Assembly: GCF_000621665.1 (NCBI RefSeq)
Contig: NZ_JHXQ01000028.1
Location: 1-36,791, forward strand
Length of the DNA: 36,791 nt
DNA from: Allorhizobium undicola ORS 992 = ATCC 700741
GTDB lineage: Bacteria; Pseudomonadota; Alphaproteobacteria; Rhizobiales; Rhizobiaceae
Direction: 5' to 3'
Each line of letters begins with the position of its first letter. Position 1 is the first letter of the stretch. This document shows positions 1 through 6,496 of the stretch, in pieces. Under the pieces are notes generated by a model. That model did no database searches. It was not told where the DNA came from and was given only the letters and a program-made list of their open reading frames with translations. The position numbers and the translations under genes are program-made.

Positions 1-270
1 GGAAATCAGTGCCGAGGCTTTCCTGCGGGTAGTCAGGGCGCACTGGACGATCGAAAACCAGTTACACTGGGTACTCGACGTAGCCTTCTGTGAAGATGCG
101 GCCCGTAATCGCAAAGACAACGGCCCGCAAAACCTCTCTATCTTGCGAAAACTCGCACTCAACATCATCCGCCAGCACCCAGACAAAGCATCCATCCGAC
201 GAAAAATCAAAAAAGCGGGATGGGACGATCAGTTCCTCATCTCAATGATCGCTCATATGCAATAGCCCTG
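1..270 (+). mobile_element. Right end of an ISAs1-family insertion sequence
   Basis: The window opens inside an insertion sequence. The 3' part of the transposase gene is followed by a right inverted repeat ending in CCCTG at 270. Read inward, this end is CAGGGCTATTGCATATG; the left IS end at 36507 is CAGGGGAATCGCATATG, so 14 of 17 positions match. The transposase stop codon lies inside the inverted repeat. The next bases, CCCTTGAGGG (271-280), are the probable 10-bp target duplication. The rest of the element is outside the window. Confidence 0.88.
2..265 (+). CDS. ISAs1-family transposase, C-terminal fragment (partial)
   Basis: This is the last 87 codons of a DDE transposase, cut off by the window edge and open at its 5' end. 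The visible part contains WTIENQLHWVLDVAFCEDAA, the conserved C-terminal signature of ISAs1 transposases. The Glu in IEN is the expected third member of the DDE triad. The frame stays open with no frameshift and stops with TAG at 263-265, inside the inverted repeat. From this fragment the gene looks intact, but its full length cannot be judged. The N-terminal fragment at the right edge is the same family and could be another copy of the same element. Confidence 0.9.
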   Translation, partial: EISAEAFLRVVRAHWTIENQLHWVLDVAFCEDAARNRKDNGPQNLSILRKLALNIIRQHPDKASIRRKIKKAGWDDQFLISMIAHMQ

Positions 271-280
271 CCCTTGAGGG
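271..280. repeat. Target-site duplication next to the left IS end
   Basis: CCCTTGAGGG follows the IS end directly. The same ten bases precede the other IS end at 36497-36506. ISAs1-family elements are known to duplicate about 8-10 bp. The bases belong to the palindromic repeat described at 8836-9110. Confidence 0.7.
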
Positions 281-362
281 GGAGATGCCTGGCAAGGCAG
301 AGGGGGGGTAGGCCACCCGACATACTTCAGCGTCGTGTACTGTGGCGTTTGTTAAAACGCAC
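271..362. repeat. Right arm of the composite palindromic repeat (copy A), cut by IS
   Basis: This matches 9022-9110, the right arm of the intact copy, from CCCTTGAGGG to AAAACGCAC. It includes the shared blocks GAGATGCCTGGCAAGGCAGA and CAGCGTCGTGTACTG. The left arm is missing because the IS interrupts the element at this point. Confidence 0.85.
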
Positions 363-419
363 GGCGCTGTAGGATGTTCTCGGGCGGCCTACCGCCTGTG
401 TTCGCCCGGCATCTCCACC

Positions 420-525
420 AACTGCATAATTCCTTCAGCCTTGCTCGGTTTAGGTTGAAAATTATGGCTCGATTTTAGAGCGTTACAGCCAGCTTGCACG
501 TTTGATAATGCGCAGGGCGCGGTAA
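420..525. repeat. Degenerate second piece of the palindromic repeat family
   Basis: This stretch resembles 8761-8860 of the intact copy (CTGCATAAT, GGTGAAAATTATG, TTAAAGTGTTAC-like and GCACGTTTGAT-like blocks) but has many substitutions. It is an older, decayed copy. No gene is supported between 266 and 541. Confidence 0.55.
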
Positions 526-541
526 AATGTTGACGCGCCGG

Positions 542-901
542 TCAGGCGGCTGCGCGGTTGGAAAACACCTGCGTCAAAATCTTGCGGTCGAAGGGCTTGA
601 GCAGAAAATCATTGGCGCCGGCGCGCTTGCCCGCCATCATGGTTTTCAGGTCTGCCTCGATCACGCAGTAAAAAATCTTCACGTCCTTGCCGTCGGGAAT
701 GGAGCGCACATTGGTAATCAGATCGAGCGCACCATCGAGACCGGCATCGACAATCATGAAATCGGGAAGTTTACGGTCGCATTGCAACAGGGCATCGCGC
801 GCGGAAGCCGCCTCGATCACCTCGTAATCGAGTTCGGAAAGGATCTTTCGCCCGACCTTGCGGACAATATCCGACGAATCCGCGATCATCAGTTGCTTCA
901 C
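542..901 (-). CDS. Single-domain response regulator (receiver protein)
   Basis: This 119-residue protein is a lone CheY-like receiver domain with no output domain. From the GTG start at 901, the visible landmarks are an acidic-pocket Asp in IADSSD (D8), the phospho-acceptor Asp in IVDAGLDG (D52) and the conserved Lys in LLKPFD (K102). The second acidic residue of the usual DD pair is Ser, and the usual Thr/Ser near residue 80 sits in CVIE, so the switch may be atypical. The GTG was chosen over upstream codons because AAAGGGGAAAG lies a few bases before it. It is downstream of chpT on the same strand, 273 bp away, so a link to the CckA-ChpT relay is an inference from context. It does not look like CpdR. 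Confidence 0.82.
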   Translation of the reverse strand: MKQLMIADSSDIVRKVGRKILSELDYEVIEAASARDALLQCDRKLPDFMIVDAGLDGALDLITNVRSIPDGKDVKIFYCVIEADLKTMMAGKRAGANDFLLKPFDRKILTQVFSNRAAA

Positions 902-1174
902 GTGACTTTCCCCTTTGCACCCGCAATCACAGCCCGGCCGGACGCCTGCCATTGCCCGGTCGGCCACCGGCAGGTTGCGCAATTCCGGTTCGGCATGGTT
1001 GCCTCAAGCGCGCCTGCCCCTTGCACCCACATGTCGGGGGCGTTGCGCCATGCCATGCTGCCGCAAGACAGCATCAAGGCCCGAAAGCGCTGCCGCAAGC
1101 CTTCTGCCCCGCCTCACCAAGGGTAAAGCGGGGAGGCTAATGAAAAGTTACCGTCGGAGTTGAAGTAAGGACAA

Positions 1175-1825
1175 TCACGCAGGCGTGACGGTCTGCGCGG
1201 TAAAAACGATTTCGCCCTCGCCCACCGTATATTTCAGCTCCATGCCGGATTCATCGGCCAGAAGCACGGTGTAATAGGGCTGGATGGAGTGGGCATCGAC
1301 GGCCTCTTCCAGGCGGCCTTCGCAGATTTCGGCAAATTTCGGCGGCACGCGCAGCATACGTCCCTTGACGGTAATGCTGAAGCGGGCCTCGGTTTCGGGG
1401 TTTTCCAGAACGATGTCCATGTTGCCGCCGCGCGGAATGGCGCCATAGGCCACGAGGAAGAGGTTGAGCAGCAGCTTCACCCGGTTCTTGGCAATGATGG
1501 CGCGCGGACCGCTCCAGGTGAGCTCCGTCTTCTTTTCGGCAGCGGCGAAATCGCGCGCGGCCTTTTCCGCCTCGCCGGTATCGATGGAAGCGCCGACCGA
1601 TCCTGAAGCGCCGAAGGCAAGACGCGCAAATTTCAGCCGTACCGATGCATTCAGCGCGCTGGCGCGAATAAGCTCCATGGCGTCTTCATCGGCGCCGCCC
1701 TCGTCCAGAAGCTCCAACCCGTTGGTAATGGCGCCCACCGGAGAAATCACGTCATGGCAGACGCGGCTGCACAGAAGGGCGGCCAGGTCTGGCCCTGCCA
1801 GTGTCAGCGTGGTGTTTTTCAGCAT
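1175..1825 (-). CDS. chpT: Histidine phosphotransferase ChpT
   Basis: ChpT is the dimeric phosphotransferase that passes phosphate from the kinase CckA to the master regulator CtrA and to CpdR in alphaproteobacteria. The N-terminal helix carries the H-box CSRVCHDVISPVGAITNGLE with His24 as the phospho-acceptor. The C-terminal half has the degenerate ATPase-like fold, with KNRVKLLLNLFLVAYGAIPR and KGRMLRVPPKF blocks typical of the family. The length of 216 residues is normal. The start is supported by GAGGAGA six bases upstream. The gene diverges from eipA across 309 bp, and a small receiver gene follows. Among relatives I recognise it as clearly Brucellaceae-like but diverged from the Brucella abortus protein. 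Confidence 0.93.
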   Translation of the reverse strand: MLKNTTLTLAGPDLAALLCSRVCHDVISPVGAITNGLELLDEGGADEDAMELIRASALNASVRLKFARLAFGASGSVGASIDTGEAEKAARDFAAAEKKTELTWSGPRAIIAKNRVKLLLNLFLVAYGAIPRGGNMDIVLENPETEARFSITVKGRMLRVPPKFAEICEGRLEEAVDAHSIQPYYTVLLADESGMELKYTVGEGEIVFTAQTVTPA

Positions 1826-2049
1826 CGAAGTCTCCTCGACGGCAAGGCGTTTTCCAATCCCCCGATCAAAAACGCCGTTTCAGGTTAAAGCGATTGCGAC
1901 ACGGGACCAAGCCCGCGGAACCGCCTGTTGCGTTCCCTGCCGCGCGATTGCGCGCAGACGAGGACAGGACCGGCCCCTTCCCGCCCGAAGTCCGGGCAAA
2001 GGCATGGGTTCGATCCAAACATTCCTCGCCATAATGACACCATATTTGG

Positions 2050-2064
2050 TAAACCGATTGTTAA
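2050..2064 (+). promoter_or_regulatory. CtrA-like binding site upstream of eipA
   Basis: TAAA-CCGATTG-TTAA matches the CtrA consensus TTAA-N7-TTAA at seven of eight fixed positions. It sits 70 bp before the eipA start, in the 309-bp chpT-eipA divergent region (1826-2134), which holds nothing else I can name. Brucella eipA is known to be activated directly by CtrA, which raises the prior for this site. Confidence 0.6.
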
Positions 2065-2134
2065 GACCAAAGCATCAAGATAACGATCAGGCCGAAAATT
2101 GCGGCTCGAACAGTTTATAACCGGGGAGGAAGCC

Positions 2135-2728
2135 ATGGGCTTTTTCAACATTCGGCACGCCTTGCAGTCCACGCTCATGCTTGCGGGGCTCTTGTTTTCC
2201 AGTCTGGCCGTGGCTCTGGCGCCGGCAAGTGCCCAGGCACAGGGCGACCAGTATACCATGCAGGAAGTGGTTGATGCCGGGCATTCCTTCTTTGGCTCCA
2301 CCAGCGGCGCGCTGGCGAAGGTCATCGAAAGGGCCTTTTCGCAATATGGCCTGCCGAATGGCTATATTCTCGGCCAGGAAGGTTCCGGCGCCTTCATCGC
2401 CGGGCTGACCTATGGCGAAGGCACGCTTTACACCAAGAATGCCGGGCAGCATCCGGTCTTCTGGCAGGGCCCCTCGCTTGGCCTGGATTACGGCGGCAAT
2501 GGCACCCGTTCCATGATGCTCGTTTATAACCTGCCCAGCGTCAACGCTCTCTACACCCGCTTCGGCGGCGTCAGCGGCTCGGCCTATGTGGTGGCGGGCG
2601 TTGGCATGACGGTGTTGAAAAACAACAATCAGTTGATCGTGCCGATCCGCACGGGGCTCGGTGCGCGCCTCGGTGTCAATGTCGGCTATCTCAAACTGAC
2701 CCAAAACTCGACCTGGAACCCCTTCTAG
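2135..2728 (+). CDS. eipA: Periplasmic envelope-integrity protein EipA (DUF1134)
   Basis: This 197-residue exported protein matches the DUF1134 family. The B. abortus member EipA is a soluble periplasmic beta-barrel-fold protein needed for envelope stress resistance. Residues 1 to about 33 form a signal peptide with a hydrophobic core and an APASAQA cleavage region. The mature part shows the family pattern: EVVDAGHSFFGSTSGALAKV, an alternating Gly/aromatic core, and SAYVVAGVGMTVL near the end. ATG 2135 was chosen because GGGGAGGA precedes it by five bases; an upstream in-frame ATG has no such site. A CtrA-like box lies upstream. The TAG stop is formed at the edge of a palindromic repeat (TTC TAG AGC), so the last codons abut that repeat. 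Confidence 0.9.
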   Translation: MGFFNIRHALQSTLMLAGLLFSSLAVALAPASAQAQGDQYTMQEVVDAGHSFFGSTSGALAKVIERAFSQYGLPNGYILGQEGSGAFIAGLTYGEGTLYTKNAGQHPVFWQGPSLGLDYGGNGTRSMMLVYNLPSVNALYTRFGGVSGSAYVVAGVGMTVLKNNNQLIVPIRTGLGARLGVNVGYLKLTQNSTWNPF

Positions 2729-2830
2729 AGCATTTTCAGGAAAAGTGGAAACCGGTTTTCCGTCCGGAAGTGCGTAAAAACAAACAGTTAGAGCCTTTCA
2801 CCGTTTCCGTGAAACAGTGAAAGGCTCTAA
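2727..2830. repeat. AGAGCATTTTC repeat plus perfect 14-bp hairpin
   Basis: The repeat begins inside the eipA stop codon (TAGAGCATTTTCAGG) and runs through CCGGTTTTCCGTCCGG and GCGTAAAAACAAACAG. A perfect inverted repeat follows: TTAGAGCCTTTCAC at 2788-2801 pairs with 2817-2830 around a 15-nt loop. The hairpin could terminate eipA transcripts, but there is no T tract. Relatives lie at 3944, 8713, 17087 and 30272. Confidence 0.8.
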
Positions 2831-2901
2831 GGCAAATGTCATGAGCGCCTGGCACCTGAAAGCGGGCGCCTGCTGCTGGAATGAGAGGAAAGCAGCCTGC
2901 C

Positions 2902-3624
2902 GTGATTGAATATGGCCTTTTGTTCGCCCTTGGCTTCTTTGCCGCCTTGCTGCTGGTGGCCCTGGTCAGTCCGGCAATCCAGCGGCGCGTGGTTGTCTAC
3001 ACGGAAAACCGGCTACGGCTCACCACGCCACTTTCCGCCGATGAGGTACGCGCCCAGAAAGACATGGTGCGTGCCGTTCACGCCGCGGAAAATGCCCGTC
3101 TGGCCCATGCGCTGAAGCGCGAGCGGGAAGACAAGGTCGCCTTGAAGGTCGCCGCCGATCAGGCAATCGCCGAAATGCGCCGCGCCCTTCGCGACGAGCA
3201 ATCCCATCTGGACCAGATCAATGCGATGAGCACCGAAGCAGCGCAGCTTCGTGCCGATGCCCGCGAAGCGGCCCGGCGGGAACAACATCTCAAAAGCGTG
3301 CTGGATCGCAGCGAGGCAACCATCGTGGAGCGCGACTTGCAGATCGAGGCCCTGTTGCGCTCCGGCGAGGCGGCGGAAAAGGACAAAACCGCCCTGGCGC
3401 GCGAGGTGATGCATCGCGAAACGGAAATTCAGGATTTGCGCCTGCGGCTCAATGCGCTAAGGCAGGAGCGCGACGAGCAGCAGGCGGTTGTCAAGGCGGC
3501 GGATGCAAGGGCGCAAAAGGCGGAGCAGCGGCTCATGCAGGAAGAAGACAAGGTGCTGCGGCTGGAAGAGCGGCTTGAAAAGCTGACGCAGCCGCTGCAC
3601 GGCGCAAAGGGAGAGGCTCGTTGA
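2902..3624 (+). CDS. Membrane-anchored coiled-coil protein of unknown function
   Basis: I do not recognise a characterised family. The protein has one N-terminal membrane segment (about residues 5-24, GLLFALGFFAALLLVALVS). Nearly 200 residues follow that are rich in Ala, Glu, Arg, Lys and Gln with heptad-like spacing, which predicts a long cytoplasmic coiled coil. The start is uncertain. GTG 2902 puts the hydrophobic segment at the very N-terminus and has AGAGGAAAG upstream; ATG 2881 in the same frame would add seven residues but has no ribosome-binding site. The gene overlaps the next one by TTGA, so the two are probably translated together and their products may interact. Confidence 0.8.
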   Translation: MIEYGLLFALGFFAALLLVALVSPAIQRRVVVYTENRLRLTTPLSADEVRAQKDMVRAVHAAENARLAHALKREREDKVALKVAADQAIAEMRRALRDEQSHLDQINAMSTEAAQLRADAREAARREQHLKSVLDRSEATIVERDLQIEALLRSGEAAEKDKTALAREVMHRETEIQDLRLRLNALRQERDEQQAVVKAADARAQKAEQRLMQEEDKVLRLEERLEKLTQPLHGAKGEAR

Positions 3625-3890
3625 CCACGGCAGTGGAAAAGCTGGAAACAGACATTCGCGAGCGCTTTGCAAAGTTGACGGAGCGCATCGGCAATGCCAT
3701 CGAAACCGCCGATGACGAGGCGCTGCGGCAGGAGATGGCCGCAACGGCTGCGGACATGCTGGTCTTGACCGCCCTGAAAAATCAGGACTTCGCCTTTCTT
3801 GATCCGCTATTGCAGGCCGACCAGCCCCGGAGCCTTGTAAGCGCTCATCTGCATCGCGTGCTGCCTGCCTTTCTCACGAAGCAGGATTGA
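3621..3890 (+). CDS. Small helical protein coupled to the coiled-coil protein
   Basis: This 89-residue soluble protein of unknown function looks largely alpha-helical (VEKLETDIRERFAKLTERIG at the N-terminus) and has no membrane segment. It starts with TTG at 3621, overlapping the previous stop as TTGA. GGGAGAGG a few bases upstream supports this rare start; GTG at 3633 is an alternative. The overlap argues for coupled translation and a shared complex with the upstream membrane protein. No enzymatic motif is visible. Confidence 0.72.
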   Translation: MTTAVEKLETDIRERFAKLTERIGNAIETADDEALRQEMAATAADMLVLTALKNQDFAFLDPLLQADQPRSLVSAHLHRVLPAFLTKQD

Positions 3891-3943
3891 GCGTCATCCC
3901 GGCAAGCAAGGAAAATTGCGCGGCTGCCGGATACGGCTCTGAC

Positions 3944-4004
3944 TGTTTGTTTTTACGCATTTTCGGATGGAAAAGCGTAACGCACTTTTCCTGCAAATGC
4001 TCTA
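3944..4004 (-). repeat. AGAGCATTT palindromic repeat, reverse orientation
   Basis: On the minus strand it reads TAGAGCATTTGCAGGAAAAG and continues to AATGCGTAAAAACAAAC, the same module as at 2727. The minus-strand TAG (4004-4002) is the stop codon of the RNA methyltransferase gene. Confidence 0.8.
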
Positions 4005-4826
4005 AACCCGTCCCATGGCACGGGCAATGGCGTGCAGCGCAATGCCGCTGGCCGTGCCGAGGTTGAGACTGTCCAGCCGCGGCGATTGTGCGATCCGCAC
4101 GGGCTGGAACCGCTCCATAACCGCCGCAGGCAGGCCCTCGCCTTCCGTTCCGACCACCAGCGCCACCCGGCGCGCCGGTTTGATGTCGCCAATTTCCACA
4201 ATGCCTGCCGGGCTCAGCGGCAAGATCTGGAAGCCATGGGCATCGAGGCTTGCCAGAAGCTCCAGCCCGCTGCCCTCGCGGCATTGCGGCACTGCCAGCA
4301 CCGATCCCACGGAAACCCGCAGCGCCTTGCGATAAAACGGGTCGCAGGAGGTTTGGTCGAGCAGCACGGCATTGGCCTCGAAGGCTGCGGCATTGCGGAA
4401 CATCGCCCCGACATTGTCGTGATTGGCAATGCCACAGCCCGCCAGCACCAGCGCATCATCGGGCATGTCCGAAAGCAGCGCCTCGCGCGAGAATAGAGAT
4501 TGGCGCCGCCCAAGCGCCAGCACGCCGCGATGCAGGTGAAAACCGGCAATCTCGCTCAGCACGCTCTGGCTTGCCACATAGACCGGCAGGTCCTGCGGCC
4601 ATTCGTGCAGAAGGTCGCGCAGACCTTCCACCCGGTTTTCAAGCAAAAGCAGTTTCTCGGCCACGATGCCGCGACCGGCCTTGTGCGCAGCGATCAACAG
4701 CCGCAGCACCACCGTTCCTTCCGCAATGAAGCAGCCCTCGCGCCCCACCAGATCGCGCTCGCGGATCTGCCGGAATTCGCCGATGCGCGGATCGAGCGCA
4801 TCGGTGATGGCGATGGTTTGGCTCAC
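4002..4826 (-). CDS. SpoU/TrmH-family RNA methyltransferase
   Basis: A 274-residue SPOUT-class enzyme that should methylate a ribose 2'-OH in rRNA or tRNA using SAM. The three SpoU motifs are visible in order in the C-terminal half: motif 1 GIANHDNVGAMFRNAAAF, motif 2 VALVVGTEGEGLP, and motif 3 IAQSPRLDSLNLGTASGIAL, which forms the trefoil-knot SAM site. The N-terminal part (about residues 1-100) resembles the substrate-binding domain of RlmB/TsnR-type enzymes. Which nucleotide is modified cannot be read from the sequence. The start overlaps the stop of the upstream small membrane protein as ATGA. The stop TAG is contributed by the edge of a palindromic repeat. Confidence 0.9.
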   Translation of the reverse strand: MSQTIAITDALDPRIGEFRQIRERDLVGREGCFIAEGTVVLRLLIAAHKAGRGIVAEKLLLLENRVEGLRDLLHEWPQDLPVYVASQSVLSEIAGFHLHRGVLALGRRQSLFSREALLSDMPDDALVLAGCGIANHDNVGAMFRNAAAFEANAVLLDQTSCDPFYRKALRVSVGSVLAVPQCREGSGLELLASLDAHGFQILPLSPAGIVEIGDIKPARRVALVVGTEGEGLPAAVMERFQPVRIAQSPRLDSLNLGTASGIALHAIARAMGRV

Positions 4827-5218
4827 CGCGCCCCCTCGACGGTGATGTCGGAGAGCATGTTGCCGGAGCCTGCATCGAAGATATAGGCCTTGGCCACGCC
4901 TTCCGCCGTCTTGCCGAAGAACAGCACCTGCGTTCCGGAAAGCGCCGTGGAACTGATGGTGAAGCCCTGCGGCAGGCGTGCCGTGGTGGCCAGCGCCTTG
5001 CCGCCGGAGGGAACGGGAAAGGCAGATGCAGGCTGCGCGGCAGGCGCGCTGGCCTTGGACTGCATTACCTTGTAGACAACGGCCCCGAGGACAAGCATAA
5101 GGCAGAACAGGATCAGCCCGACGGAAACGAGCTGAAGGATCACCATCTTCCGGCGAACATGTTCGAAAGCCGGATCGAGAGGCTTTTCTTCCTGGTCTTC
5201 CGTTTCGATATGGCTCAT
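4823..5218 (-). CDS. Small bitopic membrane protein (DUF6476-like)
   Basis: A 131-residue protein with a charged cytoplasmic N-terminus, one strong membrane helix (about residues 28-50, LQLVSVGLILFCLMLVLGAV) and an Ala/Pro linker. A small periplasmic beta-rich tail follows (LPQGFTISSTALSGTQVLFF onward). It resembles the DUF6476 proteins often found beside rluD in Rhizobiales; this identification is from memory. It overlaps the downstream methyltransferase gene by four bases (ATGA) and diverges from rluD across 47 bp. Its function is unknown. Confidence 0.78.
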   Translation of the reverse strand: MSHIETEDQEEKPLDPAFEHVRRKMVILQLVSVGLILFCLMLVLGAVVYKVMQSKASAPAAQPASAFPVPSGGKALATTARLPQGFTISSTALSGTQVLFFGKTAEGVAKAYIFDAGSGNMLSDITVEGAR

Positions 5219-5265
5219 TGAGACCTCAACCTTTCCCGGCTGGCGTATAGCAGGACTTTTAACTG

Positions 5266-6291
5266 ATGACCGAACCCTTTACCCAAGCCGATGACGCAAG
5301 GAAAGAGCTGATTGCCGCCGACCACGCCGAAGGACGTCTGGATGTATGGCTTGCCGCCGAGCTTGAGGGCGAATTTTCCCGCAACCGCGTCAAGGCGCTG
5401 ATCGAGCAGGGAGCCGTTGAGGTGAATGGCGCCACCATCACCGAGCCGAAACGCAAGATCCGCCCCGGCGACACCGTGACGATCGTTCTGCCGGAGCCGG
5501 AAGACCCCGAACCGCAGGGCGAGGACATTCCGCTGGAGGTGCTTTATGAAGATGACGACCTTATCGTCATTTCCAAACCGGCGGGGCTTGTGGTGCATCC
5601 GGGCGCAGGCAACTGGACCGGTACGCTGGTCAATGCGCTGATCCATCATTGCGGCGACAGCCTTTCGGGCATTGGCGGCGTGCGCCGCCCCGGCATCGTG
5701 CACCGGCTGGACAAGGAAACATCGGGTGTCATGGTCGTGGCCAAGAACGATCTGGCGCATCGCCATCTGGCAGACCAGTTTGCCGATCATGGCCGCACCG
5801 GCCCGCTGGAGCGGGCCTATCAGGCCGTGGTCTGGGGCCGTCCGCGCAACCTGCATGGCACGATCGACGCACCGCTCGGCCGCGCCCATGACCGCACCCG
5901 CCGCGCCGTGAAGCGCCATGAGGGCGGCGATGCCCGTGAAGCCATCACCCATTACGAGGTGATGGAACGCTACGGCGAAAACCCGGACGCCACCTGCCTT
6001 GCCTCGCTGGTGGAATGCCGCCTGGAAACCGGACGCACCCATCAGATCCGCGTTCACATGGCTCATATCGGCCATCCGCTGATTGGCGATCCCGAATATG
6101 GCGGCTCCTACCGTACCAAGGCCAACCGCCTGCCGGAACCAGCCCGCACCATCGTCAACACCCTGCACCGTCAGGCGCTGCACGCCTATCTCCTGGCCTT
6201 CGAACATCCGGCAACCGGTGAGGTCATGCATTTCGAAGCGCCCATTCCCGAAGATATGGAAACAATTCTTGAAGCGCTGCGAAGCCTGTAA
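5266..6291 (+). CDS. rluD: 23S rRNA pseudouridine synthase RluD-type
   Basis: A 341-residue RluA-family synthase that converts uridines to pseudouridine; RluD modifies helix 69 of 23S rRNA. An S4 RNA-binding domain spans about residues 20-85 (RLDVWLAAEL, SRNRVKALIEQGAVEVNG). The catalytic domain has the signature GIVHRLDKETSGVMVVAK with catalytic Asp149. LETGRTHQIRVHMAHIGHPL is the conserved RluA C-terminal motif. The length is normal for RluD. It is divergent from the small membrane protein gene, and both promoters must lie in 5219-5265. RluD was preferred over RluC because of the length, acidic N-terminus and gene order, but the substrate is inferred. Confidence 0.9.
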   Translation: MTEPFTQADDARKELIAADHAEGRLDVWLAAELEGEFSRNRVKALIEQGAVEVNGATITEPKRKIRPGDTVTIVLPEPEDPEPQGEDIPLEVLYEDDDLIVISKPAGLVVHPGAGNWTGTLVNALIHHCGDSLSGIGGVRRPGIVHRLDKETSGVMVVAKNDLAHRHLADQFADHGRTGPLERAYQAVVWGRPRNLHGTIDAPLGRAHDRTRRAVKRHEGGDAREAITHYEVMERYGENPDATCLASLVECRLETGRTHQIRVHMAHIGHPLIGDPEYGGSYRTKANRLPEPARTIVNTLHRQALHAYLLAFEHPATGEVMHFEAPIPEDMETILEALRSL

Positions 6292-6335
6292 AACGCTTTA
6301 TGGGGGGGGATGCGTGAGAGAACGCCTCCCCACAT

Positions 6336-6365
6336 GAATATCGGGCCCCGCGCGAATATCGGGCC
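6336..6365 (+). repeat. 12-bp direct repeat upstream of rpoH
   Basis: GAATATCGGGCC occurs at 6336-6347 and again at 6354-6365, spaced 18 bp start to start, ending 17 bp before the heat-shock promoter. The position suits a regulator-binding site, but no known factor is recognised. Confidence 0.45.
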
Positions 6366-6382
6366 TTGCGACGAAAGTGAGG

Positions 6383-6411
6383 CTTGAAAGCTTTAGTCAC
6401 CATTCCTATCT
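6383..6411 (+). promoter_or_regulatory. RpoH (sigma-32)-type heat-shock promoter of rpoH
   Basis: CTTGAA (6383-6388), a 17-bp spacer, and CTATCT (6406-6411) match the alphaproteobacterial RpoH pattern of CTTGAA and CYTATNT; the -10 reads CCTATCT. It lies 85 bp before the rpoH start, so rpoH probably activates its own transcription. Confidence 0.72.
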
Positions 6412-6496
6412 TTCATGCGGTGTCGTGTGGGATCATGCGATCCGCACGCAAGAACCTGCCCAAGGCCGGGAGGTTCAGGGACGAAAGGGGTGCTTT

